The notes under the pieces were generated by a model. The model saw only the letters and a list, made by a program, of their open reading frames with translations, did no database searches and was not told the DNA's origin. Positions 7,486 to 14,814 of a stretch of DNA of 17,795 bases are shown piece after piece. The position numbers were made by a program, and so were the translations under genes. Within the stretch, counting starts at the first letter, position 1. The number at the start of each line of letters is the position of its first letter. The DNA comes from Planctomycetaceae bacterium (lineage in GTDB: Bacteria; Planctomycetota; Planctomycetia; Pirellulales; Thermoguttaceae): NCBI GenBank assembly GCA_004556055.1, contig SFIW01000049.1, forward strand, positions 1 through 17,795, written 5' to 3'.

Positions 7486-9033
7486 TCAACCCTCCTCGTC
7501 CCAACCGTTAAGCCAATCCTCCTGCTTAGCGTCGGGCGTTTTCTTCTCCTTCGAAGGCTTCGCGTCGGGCGTAAGTTTCCGTCCCGAAGCCCTTTCCGCC
7601 TCCTGCGCCTTCCGTTCGGCCTTCTCTGCGCGCGCTTCGCTCGCCTGCGCCTTCTTTTCCGCCTCCTGCGCCGCGCGCGACGCCTCCTTCTCGCGACGCG
7701 CAGCCTCCGCTTCGGCTCGCTTCGCTTCTCGTTCCGCTCGCGCCTGACGCTTCTGTTCCTCCGCCGTCAACTCTTTCGGAAGATTGTGCTTCTCACGCGC
7801 GACCGCTTCCGCCTCTTTCGGATCCATTCCGCCCTCTTCGAGTTCCAACGCGTCGACGTGCGCCTTCAATTCGAGGAAAAGTTTATTCCAATCGTACTCA
7901 AAGCAAAGCTCAAACTCTCGCGTCCGCTGATACGTCGCGTAACCCATACGCGGCTGCTGCATGACGTTGTAAAGGAGGTACTCCTTAAGATAGCGCGGAT
8001 ATTTCTTCGACAGAAAAGAAAAGAGAGCCCAGCTGATCGGATACGCGTCCTCGCGATCCGGATCGATCTGTTCGAGACCAACGACGTCCTTCACGGGGAA
8101 GGGCGATTCGATCGTCCCCGACGCGTATTGTTTGAACTCGGCGACGCGTAGCTTATTCGTCGCGAAGCTCAGTCTTCCCCCCTTGTCGAAAGGATACCAA
8201 CCCCCGTCCTTCGCTTCCCCGCACGGCGCCTCGAAGAGCATTGCGAGCCCCTCCACCGCCCACTGCGGGTTCTCGCCCTGACGACTGAAGAGACCGTAGT
8301 TGTACGAGACCAGATGCGTCCCTTCGTGAACGATCGTCGAGAGATTCTCCCGACCTTTCGGCGCGGCGAGAACTTCCGTCGCGACCTCTTCGATCGTGCG
8401 CCTCTCCGTTTTGTCGACGCGATTCCGCTCCTGCTCCGTCAAATCGTAGAAAACGGCGCGATTGTTCTTCGACGAATAGAACCCCAGCGGCTTCACCTTC
8501 GAGCGTTGGAGAACCGAAGGCGCGTACTTGTTGAAATAGTCTTCATAGCGCTCCTTCTCCGCGTAGATAAAGACGACCATCGGATCCTCGAGCCCCGACG
8601 AAAAATCGAGCCCCGAGACAAGCCGCTCGTACGCGAACGCGACCGTTTCAAGAACGCGCGCGCACCAGTTCGCGTACGCGTCCGTCGTATCGTACACGAT
8701 GACGAACCGCCGCGAGAAACCTATGCGCGCGTCAGGACCAAACTCTTCGAAGAGCTTGTTGAGGAACTCCTCGATCTTCTTCTCCTGCTCCGCGGCTTCT
8801 TTTTCGCGCTTGCGCAACTCTTTGAGCATCTCCTCGTACATCTTTGCGCGCGCTTTCGTTACAGGGTCGGTCGGCGTTTTCGGATTGAGGGGAACAAAAG
8901 GGACGGAGGGGGGGACGAGAGGTTTCGGGGGCTGGGGAATCGGCACGGGACTAAATTGCGCGCGCGACGTCCCCGTAAAGAAGAGCGTTAGGCAGAAGGT
9001 TGTCAGTAGTAAAAATCGATAAAAGAGTCTCAC
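7486..9033 (-). CDS. Exported DUF1570/peptidase-MA-like HExxH protein with coiled-coil tail, second gene of tandem set
   Basis: Read from a GTG at 9033 it has 515 residues. That start is preferred over an in-frame codon 30 bases upstream because AAGGAGGA lies just before it and the protein then begins VRLFYRFLLLTTFCLTLFF, a clean Sec-type signal peptide with likely cleavage near TSRA-Q. A proline-rich stretch follows (about 28-52), then a charged helix (about 60-90), then the HExxH domain: YDTTDAYANW, GFYSSKNNRAVFYDLT, HEGTH (His236, Glu237, His240) and WAVEGLAMLFE with candidate ligand Glu261. The last ~130 residues are Ala/Glu/Lys/Arg-rich and probably form a long helix or coiled coil ending WLNGWDEEG. 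It is 31 bp after the first paralogue and 3 bp before the third. Function beyond a putative metallopeptidase is unknown. Confidence 0.82.
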   Translation of the reverse strand: MRLFYRFLLLTTFCLTLFFTGTSRAQFSPVPIPQPPKPLVPPSVPFVPLNPKTPTDPVTKARAKMYEEMLKELRKREKEAAEQEKKIEEFLNKLFEEFGPDARIGFSRRFVIVYDTTDAYANWCARVLETVAFAYERLVSGLDFSSGLEDPMVVFIYAEKERYEDYFNKYAPSVLQRSKVKPLGFYSSKNNRAVFYDLTEQERNRVDKTERRTIEEVATEVLAAPKGRENLSTIVHEGTHLVSYNYGLFSRQGENPQWAVEGLAMLFEAPCGEAKDGGWYPFDKGGRLSFATNKLRVAEFKQYASGTIESPFPVKDVVGLEQIDPDREDAYPISWALFSFLSKKYPRYLKEYLLYNVMQQPRMGYATYQRTREFELCFEYDWNKLFLELKAHVDALELEEGGMDPKEAEAVAREKHNLPKELTAEEQKRQARAEREAKRAEAEAARREKEASRAAQEAEKKAQASEARAEKAERKAQEAERASGRKLTPDAKPSKEKKTPDAKQEDWLNGWDEEG

Positions 9034-9037
9034 GGCG

Positions 9038-9045
9038 TCCTCCTT
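9038..9045 (-). promoter_or_regulatory. Ribosome binding site fixing the GTG start at 9033
   Basis: On the minus strand AAGGAGGA sits four to five bases before the GTG. It is the strongest Shine-Dalgarno in the minus-strand operon and outranks the upstream in-frame codon at 9063, which has no such site. Confidence 0.75.
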
Positions 9046-9064
9046 CCTTCGCGCGACGCGCAAT

Positions 9065-10336
9065 TCAAAGACGTTTCATGTAACGCGCGACGTCGCCGGT
9101 CAAGCGATCCCAATCGTCGCCAAAAATCGCCGTAAAGTCGCCGAGTCTTTCCTCGGAGGGATAGACCGCGCACGGGGACTTTTGGGAGACGACGTTCAAG
9201 TAGTCGGCAAGTTCGCGCTCGCGTCGTTTACTCAAATAGTAGAAGAGGGCCCACGACGCGGCGTAAGAGGCCTCTATATTCTCATAAAATCCTTCCTGCG
9301 CGACGAGTTTCCGATACGGATCCTTCATCCGCGGAGCGTACGCGCGATAGAGGGCTAGCATCCGTTCGTTTTTCACAAAGGAGCCGCGAAAACCCCAGCC
9401 CCCTTGCGTCGCCATTCCGTTAGGAGTCTCGAAGCAGAGCGCCATTCCCTCGGCGGCCCACAGCGGAGAGGGCCCCGTCCGGAGAAAGACGCCGCGATTG
9501 AAGCAAAGCTGATGCGTCGCTTCGTGAACGATCGTCGCGACGTTAAACGCCGCGTTGGGGCGCGACAAGATCTCGCGCGTCTCGACGAGTCGCGACCGTC
9601 GACGCAAATTCTCCGACGCGACGCCTTGCGGATTCGACAGGTCGTAGAGCGCCACGCGATTCGTCTGCATATTATAGTATGCGGCCAATTTCTCCGCCGA
9701 CGGCGTTTCCGCAGACGCATAGCGAATAAATTCAGATTGCCGCGCAAAAATAATCGCGACGAGGGGCGTGGCGCGACGCTTCGTCTTCAGACCAGTCTTC
9801 TCCGCGTAAAGGTCGAATCCCTTCTCAAGACGCTCAAAGAGACGCGCGCACCATTCGACGTACCCGTCGAACGCGTTCGACACGAAGAGGAACGACCCGG
9901 CGTCGAGCGCGTCGAACCCCTTCCCCATCCGCGCCAAGAGACGCTCTTTCATCCCGTCGCGCGCTTCTTGAGGAGAAATCGCGGGCGCGGCGTTCTTCTC
10001 GACGATCTGATCCGCCGCGAGGAAGCGTAACGCCCCGTCTTCGTCCTCCATGAGGTATTGTCGAACCGCGGGGTCGTCCCGGTAGTCGGCGATTTCGTAG
10101 CCGACGATCTCGGCTTGGACGTTCGGATCGTCGGAGTTCGGTTTGAGTTTCACGACGACGCGTTCGCGAGGCGCGGGGGATTCGTTTTTTTCGACGGTCG
10201 CGGAGTTCGACGCGCTCGTGGCGGAAGGCGCGTCGAGGGGCGCGTCGGCAAACGCGGGCGTCGCGCCTAACGCCGTCGCGACGAGACTTCCCGTCGCTAT
10301 TCGCAGCGCGTCGCGTCGCGTGATCTTTTTCGTCAT
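9065..10336 (-). CDS. Exported DUF1570/peptidase-MA-like HExxH protein, first gene of tandem set
   Basis: A 423-residue putative zinc metallopeptidase. The N-terminus TRRDALRIATGSLVATALG is a twin-arginine-type signal, likely cleaved after PAFA. A short Ala/Ser/Pro-rich linker follows (about 32-55), then an N-terminal region not seen in the third paralogue (VVVKLKPNSDD near 60; FVSNAFDGYVEW near 150). The HExxH domain contains AAYYNMQTNRVALYDLSNP, HEATH (His271, Glu272, His275) and WAAEGMALCFETPNG with third candidate ligand Glu296. GWGFRGSFVKNERM matches GWRFRGSFPVNEDR in the third gene, so these two are the closest pair. As first gene of the operon it lies downstream of the shared divergent region with asnB. 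Substrate and partner are unknown; a structural non-proteolytic role cannot be excluded. Confidence 0.82.
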   Translation of the reverse strand: MTKKITRRDALRIATGSLVATALGATPAFADAPLDAPSATSASNSATVEKNESPAPRERVVVKLKPNSDDPNVQAEIVGYEIADYRDDPAVRQYLMEDEDGALRFLAADQIVEKNAAPAISPQEARDGMKERLLARMGKGFDALDAGSFLFVSNAFDGYVEWCARLFERLEKGFDLYAEKTGLKTKRRATPLVAIIFARQSEFIRYASAETPSAEKLAAYYNMQTNRVALYDLSNPQGVASENLRRRSRLVETREILSRPNAAFNVATIVHEATHQLCFNRGVFLRTGPSPLWAAEGMALCFETPNGMATQGGWGFRGSFVKNERMLALYRAYAPRMKDPYRKLVAQEGFYENIEASYAASWALFYYLSKRRERELADYLNVVSQKSPCAVYPSEERLGDFTAIFGDDWDRLTGDVARYMKRL

Positions 10337-10406
10337 GATTCTTCGTTCCTGGACTCAATACGCGGCAAATCGCCGCCGATACTCTTGTTATGGTAAGGGT
10401 TCTTCT

Positions 10407-10436
10407 ATTGTACAGAAAAAAGGGGCGAAACGCCAA
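10407..10436 (-). promoter_or_regulatory. Candidate sigma-70-like promoter for the HExxH operon
   Basis: On the minus strand TTGGCG (10436-10431) and TACAAT (10412-10407) are 18 bases apart, with 4/6 and 5/6 matches to consensus. Transcription would begin about 65 bases before the ATG at 10336. A second TATAAT (10446-10441) lies just upstream without a good -35 partner. Confidence 0.35.
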
Positions 10437-10452
10437 CCTCATTATAAAATGA

Positions 10453-10479
10453 TTGAAAAATAGCGGAATCCGTTACAAT
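10453..10479 (+). promoter_or_regulatory. Candidate promoter for asnB
   Basis: TTGAAA (10453-10458) and TACAAT (10474-10479) are separated by 15 bases, which is short for a sigma-70-like promoter. It is offered only because this AT-rich gap must contain a promoter for asnB. Confidence 0.22.
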
Positions 10480-10569
10480 ACCGTACAAAAAATGTAATTT
10501 TTCATAAAGTATAACATACATATTAAACAGACGCCGCGAAACGTCGCGCGTCGGGAGGACAATCAGCGC

Positions 10570-12633
10570 ATGTGTGGAATTTGCGGAGCGATTTGGAAGA
10601 CGTCGCGCGGCGGCGTGTCCCAGGAGACTCTTGACGCCGCGACGGACGCCCTCGTTCATCGAGGGCCGGACGATCGAGGAACATGTCGCCGAGAATTGAC
10701 GCGCGAAGCGCCCCTCGAAGAAAAAGGCTTCGCCTTCGGACATCGGCGACTCGCGATCGTCGATCTATCACGCGCGGGACGTCAACCCTTCGCGAACGAC
10801 GACGAAACCGTTTGGTTGACCTTCAACGGCGAGATATACAACTACGTCGAACTGCGGCGCGAACTCGAAAAGCGCGGGCGCGTCTTCCGCACGCAAACCG
10901 ACGTCGAAGTTCTCCTTCAGGCGTACGAGGAGTATGGAATCGACGCGCTGCGAAAATTCAACGGGATGTTCGCCTTCGCGATCTGGGATGCGCGCAAGAG
11001 GCGGTTCCTTCTCGCGCGCGACCGCGTCGGAAAGAAGCCCCTCGTCTACCGCTACGACGGGGAGCGGATCATCTTCGCGAGCGAACTCAAGGCGCTTAAA
11101 CGCTTCCCTGGCGTTCCCTTCGAGCTCGACCTCGTCGCCTTGCGGCAATATTTGACCTACCAATACGTTCCGCATCCGCGAACGATCTATAAAGGGATCG
11201 CCAAACTTCCCCCCTCGTCCTTCCTTTTATGGAACGAAGGGGACGAACCGCGCGTCCAAAGATATTGGAAGCTCGAAAACGTCGCTAATTTCAACACAAA
11301 CTCCGGGGTGACGACCCAGGAAATCGAACGCCTTCGCGCCGAGGGATCCATCGACGCGGCGGCGTTCGACAACGAAACAATAAGTCTCAACATGACGACC
11401 GCGACGTACGAAGAGGCGACCCGCGAGTTGCGCCGACGCCTCGAAAACGCCGTCCGCGTTAGAATGAGATGCGACGTCCCGTTCGGAGCTTTCCTCTCCG
11501 CAGGGGTCGACTCCACGATCGTCACGGGGCTCATGCGTCAGTTCAGCGTAAAGAAGGTGCGAACCTTTTCGATCGGCTTCGCGCAGAAGGAATACGACGA
11601 AACGAGTTACGCGCGTCAGACCGCGAAGCTCTTTGGAACGGATCACACGGAGTTCTTCGTCGAGCCGTGCGCGAACGACTTTTTGACGAAGATCGTCGCG
11701 CAGTACGACGAGCCTTTCGCCGACTCCTCCGCGATTCCCACCTTGTGCCTTTGCGAAACGACGAGGCGCGAAGTCACCGTCGCTCTAGGCGGAGACGGCG
11801 GAGACGAACTCTTCGCGGGCTACGACCGATATAAGGCGTTCCGAATCGCGCAGGCGATGCGTTACGCGCCGCAGAGCGTGAGAAACTTCGTCGCGGGGCC
11901 GCTGCGCGCCCTCATTCCGCGCGGATCGCGCCAGCGTTCTCCCCTGACGCGCGCGCGGCGCCTTCTCGAAACCCTCGGGATGGAGCCCCTGGAAGAATAT
12001 TTGCAGTGGATCGCTATCTTCAATCGCGGTCGACTCCATGGCCTGTTAAGCGACGAATATTGGAGAGATTGCGCGAAGGAGTGGCGTCAACCTTTTACGG
12101 GGGTTCCAAGCGCGGAGGAGCTTGACGTTCTCGATTTCCTCGGGGACGCCTGGAAGAGATTCCAGAAGCGCGATCCGGTGACAGCGATCAGCTTCACCGA
12201 TATTATGACCTACCTTCCATGCGACATTCTCACGAAGGTCGACGTCGCGTCGATGTGTTACGCGCTCGAGACGCGATCCCCTCTTCTGGATCCGAACGTC
12301 CTTGAACTCGCGTTGCAACTGCCGTTAGAATATAAGCTTAAGGGCGTTACGGGGAAGAGAATTCTCCGAGACGCGTGTCGGGAATTCCTCCCACCCGAGA
12401 TCGACAAGCGTCCCAAAACAGGGTTTGGAGCGCCTGTCGACGAATGGTTCCGCAAGGAGCTCAACTCAACCCTGAAAGAAGTTCTCTTTGATCCTTCGAC
12501 GCGCCGCAGCCCTTACTTCAACCAGAGTTGGGTTGAGGAGCTGGTGAAGGAGCATGAAAGTCGTCGTTTTAATCACGGGGCGCGTCTGTGGTCGCTCTTA
12601 GTTTTCCGACTATGGGAAGCGCAACAAAGCTAA
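10570..12633 (+). CDS. asnB: Asparagine synthase-type glutamine-dependent amidotransferase
   Basis: A 687-residue class II amidotransferase. The N-terminal glutaminase domain (about 1-200) starts MCGICGAIW with nucleophile Cys2, followed by HRGPDDRG, HRRLAIVDLS, FNGEIYNYVELR and FNGMFAFAIWD. The synthetase domain (about 280-640) has the ATP-pyrophosphatase loop SAGVDST at residues 310-316, GGDGGDELFAGYDRY, and YLPCDILTKVDVASM...ETRSPLLD. The second Gly of the usual SGGxDS is Ala, a change common among AsnB homologues. Residues about 238-276 form an extra Asn/Thr/Glu-rich linker, making it longer than usual (about 600-640). It either makes asparagine or, as for AsnB homologues in polysaccharide loci, amidates a sugar carboxylate; the nearby uronate-sugar genes favour considering the latter. 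Transcribed divergently from the HExxH operon. Confidence 0.9.
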   Translation: MCGICGAIWKTSRGGVSQETLDAATDALVHRGPDDRGTCRRELTREAPLEEKGFAFGHRRLAIVDLSRAGRQPFANDDETVWLTFNGEIYNYVELRRELEKRGRVFRTQTDVEVLLQAYEEYGIDALRKFNGMFAFAIWDARKRRFLLARDRVGKKPLVYRYDGERIIFASELKALKRFPGVPFELDLVALRQYLTYQYVPHPRTIYKGIAKLPPSSFLLWNEGDEPRVQRYWKLENVANFNTNSGVTTQEIERLRAEGSIDAAAFDNETISLNMTTATYEEATRELRRRLENAVRVRMRCDVPFGAFLSAGVDSTIVTGLMRQFSVKKVRTFSIGFAQKEYDETSYARQTAKLFGTDHTEFFVEPCANDFLTKIVAQYDEPFADSSAIPTLCLCETTRREVTVALGGDGGDELFAGYDRYKAFRIAQAMRYAPQSVRNFVAGPLRALIPRGSRQRSPLTRARRLLETLGMEPLEEYLQWIAIFNRGRLHGLLSDEYWRDCAKEWRQPFTGVPSAEELDVLDFLGDAWKRFQKRDPVTAISFTDIMTYLPCDILTKVDVASMCYALETRSPLLDPNVLELALQLPLEYKLKGVTGKRILRDACREFLPPEIDKRPKTGFGAPVDEWFRKELNSTLKEVLFDPSTRRSPYFNQSWVEELVKEHESRRFNHGARLWSLLVFRLWEAQQS

Positions 12634-12798
12634 CAGTTATGCCGATTAAGATCATTTTTCATAAAATTCTAAATATTTTAGAGAAGGACGCCGATATAGT
12701 CGACAGGGTAGTTTTCGAAAGGAGAGTCGAAACAAGTCCCTAACCAAGATGAACAAGCGTCGTTGGAGCGACGACGTATACAGCTAAAGGATGGTAAT
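12634..12798. other. Intergenic region between asnB and the AAA ATPase gene
   Basis: 165 bp with no gene. It has an AT-rich perfect palindrome TCTAAA-TAT-TTTAGA around 12668-12682, no T-tract terminator, and a CGTCG/CGACG hairpin just before 12770. The 12-mer ATTTTTCATAAA at 12654-12665 also occurs upstream of asnB at 10497-10508. An AAGGA at 12787-12791 is the ribosome binding site of the next gene. Confidence 0.45.
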
Positions 12799-14760
12799 AT
12801 GACGGAATATCGCGAAAATCAAGATATAAGACGGGCGTTTTTAACGAGCCCTGACGAACGCGCGTACTTTCCGGCCTCAATCATAGAGAAGGCGCGGCGA
12901 GACGCGGAGCGCTGTTTGAAACGCGGCGAGGGCGTCGCGCTTATTCTTGGAGACGCGGGGGTCGGCAAGACTCTATTGACGCGCGTCATCGCGTCGAAAT
13001 TCACCGACGACGATCTCGTCGCCGTCGTCTGCGCGTCGAGAAAATTCACCGTCAAGGCGTTCTTCCAACAGCTCCTTTTCTCTCTTCACCAGACCTTTGT
13101 CGGCGGAGACGAAACCGAATTGCGTCTCATGACCCTCGACTATCTAGAACGCGCGCCTCAAAAACGTCGCGTCATTCTCATCGACGACGCCCAGAACCTC
13201 TCCCTGCGCGTCTTCGACGAACTCCGCGCTCTCATCGATCATATCCAATCTCCCGCGCAGCTATCCGTCGCTCTTTTCGGTTCTCACGAACTCGAAGAAC
13301 GACTCAATCTTCCCCAACTCTATCCCTTCGCGCAGCGCGTCGTCTCGCGTTCATGGCTCGACGTTTTCACTAACGAAGAGACCGGACAGTTCATCTCAAA
13401 AGAGCTCAAACGCGCGCAAATGAACGCGAAATTCTCTAAAGAAGCGAAAAAGGCGGTCGCTGAACTAACCGAAGGCGCGCCGCGAGTCGTCGTTCAACTA
13501 TGCGATCGCGCGCTATGGATGGCGGAACAAAACGCGTCCGCAAAGTCCGAAAAAGACGGTAAAAAGCCGCGTCCTATTGAGATTAACGAAGAAGGCGTCC
13601 GCTCCGCGTGGCGCGATCTCCAAAGCATCCCCGAGGCCCCCGTCTCCGCTTCCGACAACGAAGAAAATAGCGTTATCGAGTTCGGCGAACTTGACGACGA
13701 ACCCGCCGACGAAGATAATAGTACGGTCAAAGTCGCTCCCGCGACCGCGACAGTCGTCCCTGCCGAGACGAGCCAAACGGTCGCGACGCCTGACCAAATC
13801 AATGAGCCGACTGCGGTCGAATCCGCCGCCATGTCGACTTTCGCCGCGGGCTTCAACCAAGGCGCGCCCTCTCAAGAACGCGTCGAGGAAGAAGAGGACG
13901 TCGAAGAGCCCGCCCCAGCGTCCCTGCCCGTCCCTGAAGCGCGCGAATACGACGAACGCGCCTACGACGCCGCTATGAAGTCGGCAGACGTCCCTCAAAA
14001 GGAACCCGCGGCTAATCCCCTCGCGAGAGAAGTCGACGAAATAGACCAGGGAATCGAAGCAAGACTTCTTGAGAAGCTCAACGCCCCCAAAGGCGTTGAC
14101 GCCGGAATCGCCAATGAAGATCGGCTCCCGCCGCAGTCGATGAACTTCGAACTTGTCACCGAGGAGGGGGATTCGTATAAAACGACAAGCATGGGGTTTG
14201 ACGACGCACACTTCGTCCCGAACCAGGACGACGAAAAAGAAACGCCGTCCCCTAACAAAGGTTCCCTGTGGGACGAGGGCGGATCTTTTGACGAAGCGAT
14301 CGAATTCAGCTCCGTCGCGCCCCCTGTCTACAAGACGCGCAAGAGCGTCACGCGCCGTCCCCTCGCCAAAGGGGAAGACGGCGACAAGCGCTTCCGCGAA
14401 GCGAACGGATATCCCGCAGACGAATACGCGAGGACGTACGCAAAATACCCTCCCTTCGTTCCAGACTACCTGGAGCCGCGCGGCGCCGACAAGAAGCAGG
14501 ACGACGAGACGCCCCCGGAAGATCGCGCTTATCGCAGTCTCGTTTCGTCTTGCTATGACGCGTCGAACTCCCTCAAGGCGAGCGACCAATACCTCCATGA
14601 ACTTCGTCTTTTGGAACAAGAAATCGCGGAAGAGGCAAACCTCATCCGCAGAATCCGCAATATTCACTTGCAGCTTCGCGCCGTCCGCGATCCTTTCGCC
14701 GACGACGCGAACGCCAACGGAGGATCCCACATAACGCCGGGCTCCTGTCCTTCAAAATAA
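12799..14760 (+). CDS. ExeA/XrtA-locus-like AAA ATPase with long acidic tail
   Basis: A 653-residue protein with an N-terminal AAA domain (about 1-270) of the ExeA/GspA/MshM type, a family that includes putative secretion ATPases of exosortase/exopolysaccharide loci. Walker A is GDAGVGKT at residues 51-58 and Walker B VILIDDAQN at 125-133, followed by the LFGSHELEERL sensor region and TEGAPRVVVQLCDRALW in the lid. Residues about 290-580 are acidic, Pro/Ala/Glu-rich and probably disordered. The end (about 590-640) is predicted helical: LKASDQYLHELRLLEQEIAE. No membrane segment or peptidoglycan-binding domain is visible, unlike ExeA itself. The ATG at 12799 is chosen over an in-frame TTG at 12763 because AAGGA lies seven bases before it. 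Neighbouring asnB and sugar genes suggest a role in polysaccharide export or assembly; this is inference. Confidence 0.8.
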   Translation: MTEYRENQDIRRAFLTSPDERAYFPASIIEKARRDAERCLKRGEGVALILGDAGVGKTLLTRVIASKFTDDDLVAVVCASRKFTVKAFFQQLLFSLHQTFVGGDETELRLMTLDYLERAPQKRRVILIDDAQNLSLRVFDELRALIDHIQSPAQLSVALFGSHELEERLNLPQLYPFAQRVVSRSWLDVFTNEETGQFISKELKRAQMNAKFSKEAKKAVAELTEGAPRVVVQLCDRALWMAEQNASAKSEKDGKKPRPIEINEEGVRSAWRDLQSIPEAPVSASDNEENSVIEFGELDDEPADEDNSTVKVAPATATVVPAETSQTVATPDQINEPTAVESAAMSTFAAGFNQGAPSQERVEEEEDVEEPAPASLPVPEAREYDERAYDAAMKSADVPQKEPAANPLAREVDEIDQGIEARLLEKLNAPKGVDAGIANEDRLPPQSMNFELVTEEGDSYKTTSMGFDDAHFVPNQDDEKETPSPNKGSLWDEGGSFDEAIEFSSVAPPVYKTRKSVTRRPLAKGEDGDKRFREANGYPADEYARTYAKYPPFVPDYLEPRGADKKQDDETPPEDRAYRSLVSSCYDASNSLKASDQYLHELRLLEQEIAEEANLIRRIRNIHLQLRAVRDPFADDANANGGSHITPGSCPSK

Positions 14761-14768
14761 CGGCGACG

Positions 14769-14804
14769 CTCCATTTGCTGGGGACGACGCCCTACACAAT
14801 GGAG
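14769..14804 (+). promoter_or_regulatory. Hairpin that may hide the ribosome binding site of the glycosidase gene
   Basis: CTCCATT (14769-14775) is the exact reverse complement of AATGGAG (14798-14804), whose GGAG is the only plausible Shine-Dalgarno for the downstream gene. A short GGG/CCC pairing is possible inside the 22-base loop. If formed, the hairpin would limit translation unless ribosomes finishing the upstream ATPase gene open it. No T-tract follows, so it is not a terminator. Confidence 0.4.
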
Positions 14805-14814
14805 TAGATTGCTA

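Larger units (their letters stand above)
10337..10569. promoter_or_regulatory. Divergent intergenic region between the HExxH operon and asnB
   Basis: A 233-bp AT-rich gap between oppositely oriented starts; it must hold promoters for both directions. It includes the two candidate promoters listed separately, TATAAC at 10510-10515, and TTGTAC (10408-10413) and GTACAA (10483-10488) half-sites in inverted orientation about 75 bp apart. No gene is seen in it. A GGGAGGA at 10553-10559 is the ribosome binding site of asnB. Confidence 0.6.

Noticed and set aside
9034..9063. Upstream in-frame start for the middle HExxH gene
   Set aside because: The GTG at 9033 has a strong AAGGAGGA just before it and yields a clean signal peptide; the upstream start would bury that signal behind charged residues.
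12763..12798. TTG start for the AAA ATPase gene
   Set aside because: ATG 12799 has an AAGGA at good spacing; the extra 12 residues are not needed by the fold.
13513..14730. 405-codon minus-strand open frame opposite the ATPase tail
   Set aside because: Shadow of the acidic GAC/GAA-rich disordered tail; no motifs or start signals. A weak residual doubt remains because the sense tail itself is low complexity.
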